NCBI GenBank assembly: GCA_012932295.1 | Contig: JAAONU010000013.1 | Span: 46,638,627 to 46,702,626 of the forward strand | DNA length: 64,000 nucleotides | Direction: 5' to 3' | DNA from: Cyclina sinensis | Taxonomy: Eukaryota > Mollusca > Bivalvia > Venerida > Veneridae | Shown here: in pieces, positions 14,691 through 25,794 of the stretch | How the letters are laid out: each line of letters begins with the position of its first letter | Position numbering within the stretch: the first letter of the stretch is position 1 | Notes under the pieces: generated by a model | The model's database searches: none | The model's input: the letters and a program-made list of their open reading frames with translations, nothing else | Told to the model about the DNA's origin: nothing | Made by a program: the position numbers and the translations under genes

Positions 14691-14997
14691 AGACAGAACA
14701 TTATCGGGAATAAAATTATACTCTCAAGTTGCTAAGAATATGTAAAACATTTGTAATTACTAATATATGATGGTACTGATGTACACAAAGACTAATTCAA
14801 TCCTTCTCACCTCAAAGTAGTGCTTACTGAATAAATAAACGTGGAGGTGCCATGGAACAGGGTATGTTAATTGTCTTCATACGTCATGACGTCATTAGTT
14901 CCTATGTAGTGAAGCATTGTCTAGCTATTGATGCTTGATTTTGATCGAAGGAATAGTCATATACCTAGGACAGACACTTCCGCCAAAGGCTTAACAC

Positions 14998-15204
14998 TTA
15001 ACCTGCTGGAACCGATAGTGATTAGCCATTGCCACCAGTATAGAGCCAGGCCAGTCTGCACATCCGTGCAGTCTGACCAGGCTCTATACTGTTAGTAGCT
15101 CCATTTTTGTATTTTGGTATTGAAATCCCTTAAACTTTGAATGGACTGTTCCAAATTCAAAGCTGGGCAAATCTATTACAAAAAATCAGCAGGTTCAGGG
15201 TTAG
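14998..15204 (+). mobile_element. TTAA-type MITE, copy 1
   Basis: A 207-bp element starts TTAACCTGCTGGAACC and ends CAGCAGGTTCAGGGTTAG, so the terminal TTAA is mutated to TTAG on the right. Inverted AACCTGCTG/CAGCAGGTT lies near the ends. It contains a long near-perfect palindrome at 15036-15091 centred on CTGCACATCCGTGCAG. The same-length copy 2 lies 551 bp downstream in the same orientation. No coding capacity. TTAA targets suggest a piggyBac- or Kolobok-type source. Confidence 0.8.
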
Positions 15205-15548
15205 TATAGGACCCTTTATACATCTGTAAGAGCATCATTGAGTCATGAACAACTATGGTCAGAAAATACTAACCCCTAAAAATCAAAATTATATGTTTTT
15301 CTTTAAAAAGTCTTGGAACTGTTATCACACAATTACAATAGAAAATACATTGGCTATACAATATTTATTCCAGGTATTCTTATTGCTAAACATTGTCTAT
15401 TTTTAATACCTAACGAGTAACTTGTAACGATTGTATGGGTAGAATTATTGATGAGTTGTTTTCATTGTCGGTGTAGGAATATTTACAACGGTCAGGAAGC
15501 AAAGGCATTAAGAATTTATCATTACTGGTAAAACATCGTTATCAGCCT

Positions 15549-15755
15549 TTAACCTGCTGGAACCGAGAGTGTTTAGTCTTTGCCACAAGTATAGAGCCAG
15601 GCTAGCCTGCACATCCGTGCAGCCTCACCAGGTTCTATACTGTTGGTAGCTCAACTTTTGTATTTTGATATTGAAATCCCTTAAACTTTGAATGGACTGT
15701 TCCAAATTCAAAGCTAGGCAAATCCATTACAAAAATTCAGCAGGTTATGGGTTAA
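15549..15755 (+). mobile_element. TTAA-type MITE, copy 2
   Basis: Direct repeat of the element at 14998 with the same 207-bp length and intact TTAA at both ends (15549-15552 and 15752-15755). The internal palindrome at about 15586-15642 is slightly more degraded (for example GCTAGCC for GGCCAGT). Both members have diverged from each other by scattered substitutions. Confidence 0.85.
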
Positions 15756-16677
15756 TAACCTGAATTCTGTACATTTTTAGGTGAGTGTTATCATTTTGTA
15801 TGTCAACAGAATTACTAACTTTGTTGCGTTGTCACGTAAACGTCCACGATTTTATTAACTTACATTATCATTTATAGAGAAATTATTTATCTCGAGAGAT
15901 GACTTTTTCTGCTGTTTAATTCAATCCCAGTTAATACCTCTTCGCTTTTATCCTTTGATTTGGTCATAGGCGCAAACGAATACTAAGAATGTATTTTAAA
16001 CAAACCTTCAAATACCCTTTAGAATATAAGATCATCCAAACTTTCGCAGAAATGAACGAATCCATTACTCTTTACGTCTGCAAATCAAGAGTTCAACAAC
16101 TGTTTTGCACTCCTGCACATCACGAGTTCAACAACTGCTTTGCACTGAATTACATTTATTTTATTCATTCAGTGTGGAGTGGCCTGACATGTGACTCCAG
16201 TTCTTCGTAAGTTATTGTCAAAACAAAAACATCAGTTTGTGCATTTAGTGAGCACCAGTCTTTTTTCCTCCTTTTTGTTGAATGTGTTCAGAAGTACCGT
16301 GTTTTATTAACAGTAATTGCAAGATGATAAAAAAGTGTAAAAATGTCGTGTGAAGTGTCTGCTGCCTGTGTGTGTATTGTTACAGCAAATGGTGATTTAG
16401 CAAAAAAAAAAAATCACGTACAGAGTTATTTATTTAAAGTCCATTTAAAATGGTTTGTCTTGTGTGGTAAATGTCTCTATAGTCAATAGTGCTGAAATCA
16501 AGTTCAAAACATATAATGTCCTTTGATTGGTTGAACGTTCGTCGGTCAAGTCATTTTTTCGTGGAGAAAAAAATCCTTCGAGGTAAACAGTATATAAATG
16601 ACTTAGTCCGTTACCCATTTGTAGTTCAATCGCAAGCCATCCCTAGAGGCCAACCTGTCCTATAATATTATTTTTTA

Positions 16678-16943
16678 TACGACCAGATCACATCACTCAA
16701 TACTGAATACGACCAGGTCACATCACTCAATACTAAATACGATCAGGTCACATCACTCAATACTGAATACGACCAGGTCACATCACTCAATACTAAATAC
16801 GACCAGGTCACATCACTCAATACTGAATACGACCAGGTTCTTATCACTCAATACTGAATACGACCAGGTCACATCACTCAATACTGAATACGACCACATC
16901 ACTCAATACTGAATACGACCAGGTCACTTCACACAATACTAAA
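16678..16943 (+). repeat. 30-bp minisatellite, 9 units
   Basis: TACGACCAGGTCACATCACT followed by CAATACTGAA is repeated nine times. One unit is 31 bp, one is about 24-25 bp and lacks AGGT, and the last is degraded. Confidence 0.97.
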
Positions 16944-19900
16944 TAATAATACTGACAAGTAGTCAAAGTGACCCTGACTATTAAATAAGTCAGTGTGATA
17001 TCATTCGTCCCCCCCCAACCCACGATATATAATATATTCATTAAGAAACAGTGTAACAACACTCCCATTGAGTAAAGTTTATTACAGTAAAAATCCTTTA
17101 CGACTGGCCAAGTCATAACTATACTGTAAAGTACATTTTCATTTATACCCAACAAGGGAGTGAAAAATGTCCATGCTACTTCGAATTTTTACAGCCTCTG
17201 TGCATTAAGCATTTGTCTTGTCCATCATGTATTGCCATAACTTAAAGCACTTAAATGATTAAAAAAATATATGAGACATAACCCTTTCCCACTATTACGG
17301 ACCCACAAGTTTAGGCACTGCTGAAAAGTCTAAAGATTTGTTTGTGTTCTGTTTTGGGAATTAATGTGAAAGGGACAATAGATTTTCATTAAAATTTCTT
17401 TTTTTGGGACGATAATTAAGTTTGCTAGAACAAATGGTTTCGGTTTTGGCGTTTCACAACACATTTAGATCACACATTGTTCGGGCACGAAAAACCTGTA
17501 ATACTGGATTCTAGGAAAAAGATTTGTTCTTCTGAATTTAAGTTGATGTTTTTGCACCGATAGATTAGACCTGAATTGTTTAAACAAATTAATGTACTAA
17601 AAAAATGAGGTCATAAAAAATTTTTTTGGCATTAAAAAAAAAGAAAAGAAGAGAGACAGTAGCAGTACGATTCAAATCAGTGAACAGAACAGTACATTGC
17701 AAAGAAAAACTCAGGGCTGAGTCATATATTTGAAATAAACAAACAATGGGTTTAAAACTCCAAACTCAATAAATGAAACTCCAAACCCTTTCTTATCAAT
17801 TTTTGTGAAAAAGTATGTCAGGCATTTGTAAAAATGTACAAAAGGTTTTGAAATACAGCTCTAAATAAATGAAAATCTTTTAACATCATTCTTTGTAAAA
17901 CTATTTGTTAATATATTTAAAAACCGCATTATAAATTTGTTATATATGACTAAATTTCAAATCAAATATTCATTTATACAAACCGCACAAAATATCCGTC
18001 AATAACGCGCAAAACGTCAGAATCATTTTCACATCAATTACTTTGCCTGCGAAAAAAACATATCCGCATTTTCCAACATGAATGCATTTGCGGCGGTTAT
18101 TTTGAATAAATTTAATGCCCTGCTAATGCGTGTAATGTTTTTTGGACAATGCAACAATTTTTTTAATGTTTTGTAAAGATGTTGTCTAATACAAAAAACA
18201 TGTACATCCGACTTAATACATTTGGAAATGAAACATGTTTCTGTCCATGCGTGGCACCAGTATTGTGGGCATTTACTTGGTTACTATGACGTCATTAAAA
18301 AGAAAACGATAACCTGTAGGGCTTTCTATTTCCTTCAAAGTCATATATAATGGAATGATTCTGAACTGATCAGGTCTAGGTGTCAGTCAAAAAGTGTACA
18401 TACAACAGGTAAACAGAGTGCTTTCATGGTAATATCAGTCAGTTTTGGGCGGATATTCGTTCATAAATAACCACTTCCTTAGTGTCCATGTTACAAAGAA
18501 TCTAATCAAAAACATAGGAAGTACATCATCGGTTAACATCGGCGCTATGAAGTACAGTGTATAACCACTTATACACCTAAAATAGAAGAATACCAAATCA
18601 ATTGACACGGGTAATAATAGCCAACAAAACGAGATACAAATTTGTAATTTCGATGCATTCCGGAATGCAAAATGGATTATCAATAACCCGAAAAGGTCTT
18701 ATTAAATTGTGACGTTTTTGGGTCATATGTAGTGGAGCATCTCAAAATCACGAAAAACAAGGTGGTGATGTTCGTAAGTGTAAAAAAGAAAACAGTATAC
18801 ACAGACAACTACTTAGTTAATCTGTTACTTTTCACGTAATATCTGCCCCATCTTAGGAGTACTAACGTTGTGTAATGTCAGGCCTTATTACCTTCGCCGG
18901 CATTTATTACCCAATGTAAAGTATAGTTGACTATTAATAATTCATCCGATCATAAAAACAAATTAACAAAATTTATGATGGAGTTGTGGCAGTATTACGT
19001 TATATTAGTTCCAAAAATGGACGTAGATTATCAATTTATATAGATGGGACGCAAAAATACTTGAATTCCACCAAACTACCCCGAAAATGTTATGGTAACA
19101 AGCAAATCTATCAAAATGAAAAACACCGTCGGCAATCCGAATGCATTCGACTGAAAAAAGAAAGTAGTTTAAATGTGTTGAATGCATGTATTACTCACAA
19201 ATATGAAATATCTTTAAAAAAGATAAACATCGATAAAGGCAGTTAAAGTAATGGAGAATGTGTTTTACAACTATCGATTGTATTATACAGATATTCATAT
19301 ACGTTCGGCCCTAAACAGGTTTCAGCCTGCATCTATGAAAAGTGTTCTGATAAGACAACAATGTAATTATCGAAGAAACTGTAATTCAGACAGGATACTT
19401 TATTAAAAATTCGCGAATATGAAACACAGATTTTAGCTAGTTGTCGTCTCAACAAACAATGGTGTGTAACTTTTTTAAGTATTGGAATATCTACCAACAG
19501 AAGATTTGGCATTGTCTTACGTCATTAACCATATAATAGGTCAAAGGTGAGCTTACAAAAACGAAGGGTTTTAAACGATTATGCACCTCCTTCGTTCTCG
19601 AAAACGCAAGAAAGCTTTTTGCAGGTCTAAATATTACAATTCCAATATACAGCATACGTTAAAAAGCCATATGCTTAAACTCAAGTCAACTTTCATTTTA
19701 TATAAGAAAACAAACGAAAACAACAACAACAAAGCTATCAAACCTTCGAAATAAGATCATTATTTTTTTCACCTAAAAAAAGGCTGCGCATGGGGCTGTT
19801 CGTTATTTTTTAAACCAAGCAGCATCTATGCTGTTTTTGTTCTGACATTTAAAGTCTGTAGAAATATTCATTTGATACGTATCTCGCGGAAATTTCTTTC

Positions 19901-22635
19901 TAAATTTGTAAATCACTTAGCTGTTTCATCAAGGATCGGGTTATGGTTTAATGCGAAAACAAGTGATATAATCGAAGTCTATCGTATGATGTGGTCCCAT
20001 GGGGCATCTGTTACTATATTTAACCGTTGATCCGGACAATTATACCACAGCAAATAGAAAAATCAATCACGAAAACGTGTTTGTAACAGGACTCTGCAAA
20101 AATAATTTCATACGAAACATGTAGCACAATTGAAATCAAATTAAGTATACAATAATGGTGACATACTAAAAGATTAGCGTATCGAGTAATACTCAGGACG
20201 CAATTACAGTTTTGCGTAAGTAAAACAGACAATGCCGTGGAAATTTCCATTTTTTGGTGTCTGAAAACGTTCACTCGCCGCTATCGCAGTGTCTATATAT
20301 AGTAACGGTGCATTTAAAATGCAAACCTGAGCAATTTACTAACGGAACCTGCTCTGGGCTTACAGTAACAGAGGAGATTAGCTTTCCATGAGGGAATGAA
20401 GATTGTACGTCAGTCGAGACGCGAATAAAATAAAAACCTTTAAATAATTGATCGTCTGGACTTGTGCCAGAAGTTAGTTATACAGTAAATAAATACATAA
20501 TTACAATAGTGTTTGATGCCTTGAGACATAAAGGTACATAACTACAAAATGACCTGTGAGATAACGGAACAAAGCCATTCCTGACCGCATTTTCATCCAA
20601 ATGCAGTTTCACATAAAGGCTAAGTAAAAGTTCAGACGCTGAAACACTTGAAGTAGATGCAGGTTCAAAATCAATATATACATAAACAATTACTCTAGTG
20701 GTGAAAATTACTGAATACAGTATCTCCAAAAAAAGTCTTTTCAAAGAAGAGGAAATTTTATACAAATCTGAAACTGTAGGTTCATTTGTGTTGACATATT
20801 CACAGATTTTTGATGACATAGACGTCTGGCATGTTTTTTATGTTTTTTTCCCCTCCAAAATTACCGTGTACCTTTGTTTGGCAAAACAAATTTGTGAAAA
20901 TTGATTAGCTGTGGAAATGCCTTCCCCTCTCCCAATTCAACTATCTCACCTGTCATCTGATGTGCACGTGCGGTACTTGTGATATTTATAGCTTGTTCAA
21001 AAGCTCACGTGCATAGATGCACGGTCCAATACTATTAATAAAACGAGTAATAACAGCAATAATTATTATTAGAATAATAATAAAACGTAATTTGTTTACA
21101 ACTGAAGCACATTTGGAACGTATGAAAATATTTCTGCCTATTTCATCGACATGTCGTCTGCTATTTTCTAATAAAAATTCATAATTAATTTACGAAATTC
21201 ACTGAAGCGTTTCCTATATTTATGTTTTAAACCTACAATTATATGTGCATTGAATATTCGTATCAAAATACTTCATAACACAGGGGGTGAATGAACTATT
21301 ATCGACATGTTAAACATTTACTATTCATTTACTTTTGCTTGATTTGTTGAGACTGGCTAAAGTTTTTCGCCTTTAAATATCTAAATGACAATGAAATGAA
21401 ATGAAAGTGTTCCTCTCAACTCATGGTACTAGAAACTAAACGCAATAACATAAAAGGTTTAAGTGGTGGAATAAAAAGTCAGCACTTTATATTTTTTACT
21501 TAGTATCTTTGCATCTTACACACACGAGCGTATGACAAGAAATGCTTGTCAGGAATTGATTAGCACGTGGGCAAAAATATGAAAAAAGTGTGCTATAAAT
21601 AGATGATCTTTTGTTCCAGGAATATTTTTTCTCAGGTAGCACAAGATTATCTAGTACTAACCATTAACTCTCGCGGGGAATATACTGATCGATTTAGATA
21701 GTGTGGTTGCCTGCCGATATAAATGGTGGATAATTGATTCCACAGCCGAACGCAGACGATAATGTTTTATTGTAATTTATTGTATTATTATACACACTGA
21801 TAATATTTTAGCATGTTTCTAAACTGCACTTGAAATGTTATCAAATTCTAAAGCATTAATTAAAGTAATCATTGCAAGCCCTGTTGATTTATTCATTTAC
21901 AATAAGAAGTAAAGAGGTGTCAAAATTAACTGCATCACCCACGGGTACCTTCTCACGTCTACACATTAAAATTGCAAGGAATCAGTAAACTTTGATAAAT
22001 GAAATGAAACCTGTTGTTTGGCAACAAGAATAGTCACTATTTAAAACTTTTAAATGACGCAAAATTCTGGTGCAGTGTTGTCGTTTTATATTGTACGAAC
22101 AGTAATTTCAGCAAATTACGTTTTGAATAATAGTTTCATAGACAAATAGATCTTAAGGGTCAACCAGGTGTATAGAGGTATGGCAAGAGTTTGCCTAACA
22201 GCAAATACCATTCGATATTATTGAAATATGAGTTCCTGAAGTAGAAAAGGCGTGAAGTTTGTTTGCTCAGTAAAGAAACTGTAAACAGACTGGGGCGTTC
22301 AATAAGGCAGTCAAGACCGAAAATTCTTACAAATTATTGATGTCTAGTAAATGTAATGCTGAATTTGTAGGGTCTAATAGACTTGTGTATGGTACACAGG
22401 GGCACCTCGTTGGTATATCAGTCACCTATAATAACACACACCTGGTATTGATCAGTAAATGAGTATGTACAGTTATTGTATATTTATATGTACATGTAAG
22501 TAAGCTGGTATATTATGTAGTGTACATAAGTATGCCAGTAATGATTGACAAAATATTCGGCATAGACGCAAATAATTAACCCATCATTTGTACCGTGGTA
22601 ACAATAAATAGAAAAGAAAATCAGGTAAATCTGGT

Positions 22636-22644
22636 TTTACTTAC
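22636..22644 (-). other. 5' splice donor of Kv4 coding exon 1
   Basis: On the minus strand the sequence reads TTGGG then GTAAGTA, a near-consensus donor. Reading through would hit TAA straight away inside the filter motif, so splicing is required to complete the channel. Confidence 0.9.
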
Positions 22645-23753
22645 CCCAAAGTTGTCATGGTAACAATTGTATACCACGACGAAGCAGGAATACTTGTAAA
22701 CTTTGTCTTCGGCACATTTTTCTCTGCATAAAACATAACTGTGGCAAATATTATGATAGCCATTGTGAGAGAGAAGAGTAGGAAACCCAATTCACTTGCG
22801 CAGCTCTTCAGGGTGTAACCGAGAATTCGCAGACCTTGCGAATGCCGAGAGAATTTGAAAATCCTAAATACACGAAACACTCGAAGGGTCACAAACGCTC
22901 CACTGACGTCATCATTTTCCGGGATAAGCAGACCGATGTAATACGGCATTATAGCAACGACGTCAATAATACACATGACGCTTCGCATGAACTTTAACCG
23001 TTCCGGTGCGGCGTAAAAACGTAACATATATTCCGCTGTGAAAATCATCACACACGCCGTATCTAAACAGAAGAATGCTACCGAATACTTGTCCCCACAT
23101 GAAAGCCTTTTTCCAGTGCCTGGAACCCGTCCACATGGAATAGTTTCAACAACATTTGCAAATACAGAGACAGCGATAAAAAAGCCAGTAACGTAATAGA
23201 ACACAAGGGCGGCCGTGCCAATGTGCGGGTTTTCAAACGCTCGCCACATTTCAGCGCGAATTGATTCAAGAGGTTCCGTGTCCCCTGCATCAGAGGCCTT
23301 ATCGTCCAAGAGTCTTTCGCTGTTTTCCCTTTTTCTGTCCCTATAGTCCTCATAGCAACAGTCCCCAATAAGGTCCGGCATAATACCGAAAAATGCCAGT
23401 TCCTCATCATAAGATGATATACACTCATGTTTTGGATAGTGAAGTTTTCCAGTCCTGTAGTAATTTAATATATGTCTAAATATATCCGGATCCCTATCAA
23501 AGAAATATTCTTTGTACTGGTCGTCGTAAAAGAAATCCTTTTCATTTGATCCAAGCAGGGTGTCAGGGTACTTGTTCAAGGTGTTCTTCCATGTCTCAAA
23601 CCTCCTACCGCTCACGTTGATCAAAAGTTTGTCGTCTGTATGATCTTCTTCTTCTGACTTGACACGGGAGTGGGGCAGTGGGTTTTTGGCGACGGGCACC
23701 CACCCTATAGCAGACGCCCGCGCAAAGGGTAACCATGCAGCAACCGATGCCAT
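22645..23753 (-). CDS. Shal: Shal-type (Kv4/KCND) voltage-gated K+ channel, first coding exon
   Basis: This exon encodes about 370 residues of an A-type, fast-inactivating K+ channel subunit of the plasma membrane that assembles as a tetramer. The N-terminus starts [18 protein letters not shown], the hydrophobic Kv4 signature that in known family members binds KChIP and drives inactivation. The T1 domain spans about 42-146 and has the Shal-type zinc site HX5CX20CC (H105, C111, C132, C133). S1 is about 178-204, S2 about 224-248, S3 about 257-277, and S4 about 286-309 with arginines or lysine every third residue (R291, R294, R297, K300, R303). S5 is about 321-343. The pore helix ends [11 protein letters not shown] just before the expected YGD filter. 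The frame then meets GTAAGT, a donor beginning at 22644, so the glycine codon is split in phase 2. That junction position matches KCND genes as I recall them. The remaining exons (filter, S6, C-terminus) were not found. Start: first Met, followed at once by the conserved N-terminus. Confidence 0.97.
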
Positions 23754-25794
23754 GTTTGAACCAGACTTGGAGGGAGACGGAAGTTCGAATTGCTCTAATG
23801 CAACAATTTTGAAGCCGAATTACTGACTGTCTAACAACATGTTAGAATTTGCGCAGAAGGTTAGTAAAAGAAATAATACCTACTCTAGAAGTTATTATCC
23901 TATTTTTTAAATGAACAAATCACACTTCACAATTACACTTATGATTTATAAGAACAGATGAACAACCACAGTAGGAAAAAAATCCAAGAAAAAAAAGTGT
24001 ACGTTCCTTTTAGAAGACAGAATCCGAAGTATAGGAGAAAAAGCGACTCAATCTGTTAACGTCTAAAATCCACATGTTTTCCTATATCCACCATTATCTG
24101 TAACATTCAGCTGTATTATTAACCTCAAGTTCCAACAGTGTCATCTTATTGATTCCATATCAAACAATATCGCGATAAAGCGCGCTTTTTTCTCCATTGC
24201 ACCTAGCTACACTTTTACCGTCGCCATTTTGGTAAGAAAACTGCAACTACCGATCTCTGTAATACTAGTCTGTGTAGTCCACACGCTTAGACAATAGAGT
24301 CTGCTACTTTCTGCTAGTGAATCGTCAAGCGCTCCGCGAGCGAGACAGAAAATCAATGACTACCATACTATTCGACGCTTTGCATTCTGTCAATATAGAA
24401 CTTGCCGAGGAATACTTGCATAATTAGCCATTTTCTCATTCAAAATTCATCAGCCAGGCGAGTTAAAATTGTTTCTACCAGCTTGTTTCGTATGCTAACA
24501 CGGGTGATGCTCAAACTGGTGTGAGTATTCACACAACGGCCAGTCTGGCTGGATTTATTATCTAGATCACTGTATAAAGTAATCCAGCCGTCTGCTAATC
24601 GTTCGTGGTCACTGAAAAAATCTTTCTCTGGCGATCTTTAATAGGAATGTATGTACATACTAACAGACGTTCTGCAGCTTTGTCTGTAGTAATTTTAGAG
24701 TAAGGCGGTCGATATAAATATATATTTAGGTCTACTTTGATGCCTTAATTGTTATCATGTAATCACGAAAAATTATGTATTTTCTTTTGAAGGATGTATT
24801 ACGAATATAGAGCAATTATGAACGATGACTAAGTGAGGTGATAAGTATCATATAATAATCATTGAAAAAATACAAAAGATTAAGAAATAACAAATAGTAC
24901 ATGGCATAAACTAAAATTGGTGACATGAAAATCGAAATTGAAATCTATAAAGGTAAATAAGGACAACTTGAAAATATCATATTCTGAGCTTGTAAAACAT
25001 TCCTGGCGCAGGTTAATGCAAGCAACTGGTCCCCCACGGCCGTTACGAATAAGTCCTGAAAAAATAACTGCGGGACATTTCGCTCTTAGTGAAATCGATT
25101 ACAGATGTACCCTGTGACCTCGTTATTAAAACGTAGTAAACCATCAATATGGAAATGTTTTGAAAGTTTTAATTGTTGACTAAAATAGCCTTTAAAAGTA
25201 CTTTCTCGTTAAAATATTCATATAATTTTATTGATTAAGCAGACAGAATGCATCTGGTATATCAATTACATATTTCCCGTCGTCTGGCTCATGCACCTGG
25301 CATTTCAGACCACGTAGGTGGTAAAAAAATTGTATTGTGCATACAAAATGGTACTGCAATTTTACATTTTATTTCATCCGAAAAAAAAATATTTATAACT
25401 GTAAAAGAATAACCAGCGGTGTCCAACCTTTACAGGTATGTAGTCGTGCCTTATCTTTTCATATTATTGGCAATTTCTTTCCCTCTTGACACATCCGTTT
25501 CGCCTACAATTACAGAAAATGAGCAATCGCACATGTCACTTTTCAAAATCGACATATACGGTCGAAAATGCTATACAAATGTGACATAACGCTCGTTATT
25601 AAAATGTGTGAAAATAACGTTCAGCGGAAAACACTTTCAGAAACAATAGCTGTTAAAAGGACAAGAGAAATAAATGAATGAAGATCGGTATTAAAGATAC
25701 AACAACAACAACAACAACACAAAAATCTAGGTAAGCAACAAAAGCAGTTACCATTGTTGAAGACAGAAGAATGATATCTGAGGAAATTGACACA
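23754..25794. other. Kv4 5' flank, no further gene seen
   Basis: Sequence between the Kv4 start codon and the 80-bp satellite. Apart from the CpG-richer patch at 24170-24370 and an (ACA)n run near 25700-25720, no structured feature or ORF worth reporting was seen. A 5' UTR and possibly noncoding 5' exons must lie here or further right. Confidence 0.5.
24170..24370 (-). promoter_or_regulatory. CpG-richer patch with YY1-like motif, candidate Kv4 promoter/5'UTR
   Basis: About 420-620 bp upstream of the Kv4 ATG, CG dinucleotides cluster (for example GCGCG and CGCTCCGCGAGCGAG) in an otherwise CpG-poor neighbourhood. On the minus strand AAAATGGCG at 24230-24222 matches the YY1 core in the sense orientation often found near transcription starts. 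No TATA box was identified. The assignment is inferred from position and composition. Confidence 0.3.

Larger units (their letters stand above)
1..22644 (-). other. Presumed Kv4 intron 1 (partial, runs off left edge)
   Basis: The stretch downstream of the Kv4 donor is AT-rich. No further Kv4 exon was recognised; I looked for a minus-strand match to a Tyr-Gly-Asp-Met-Val-Pro coding run by eye. If the gene is intact, the intron exceeds 22.6 kb. Repeats inside it are listed separately. Between them (about 1.36-2.4, 3.45-6.1, 6.9-13.1, 13.2-14.2 and 16.95-22.6 kb) I see only AT-rich sequence with short chance ORFs up to 118 codons. Confidence 0.6.

Noticed and set aside
20478..20819. 113-codon minus-strand ORF
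   Set aside because: Same reasoning: no recognisable domain and no context for a gene.
23078..23428. 116-codon minus-strand ORF
   Set aside because: Shadow frame inside the Kv4 exon.
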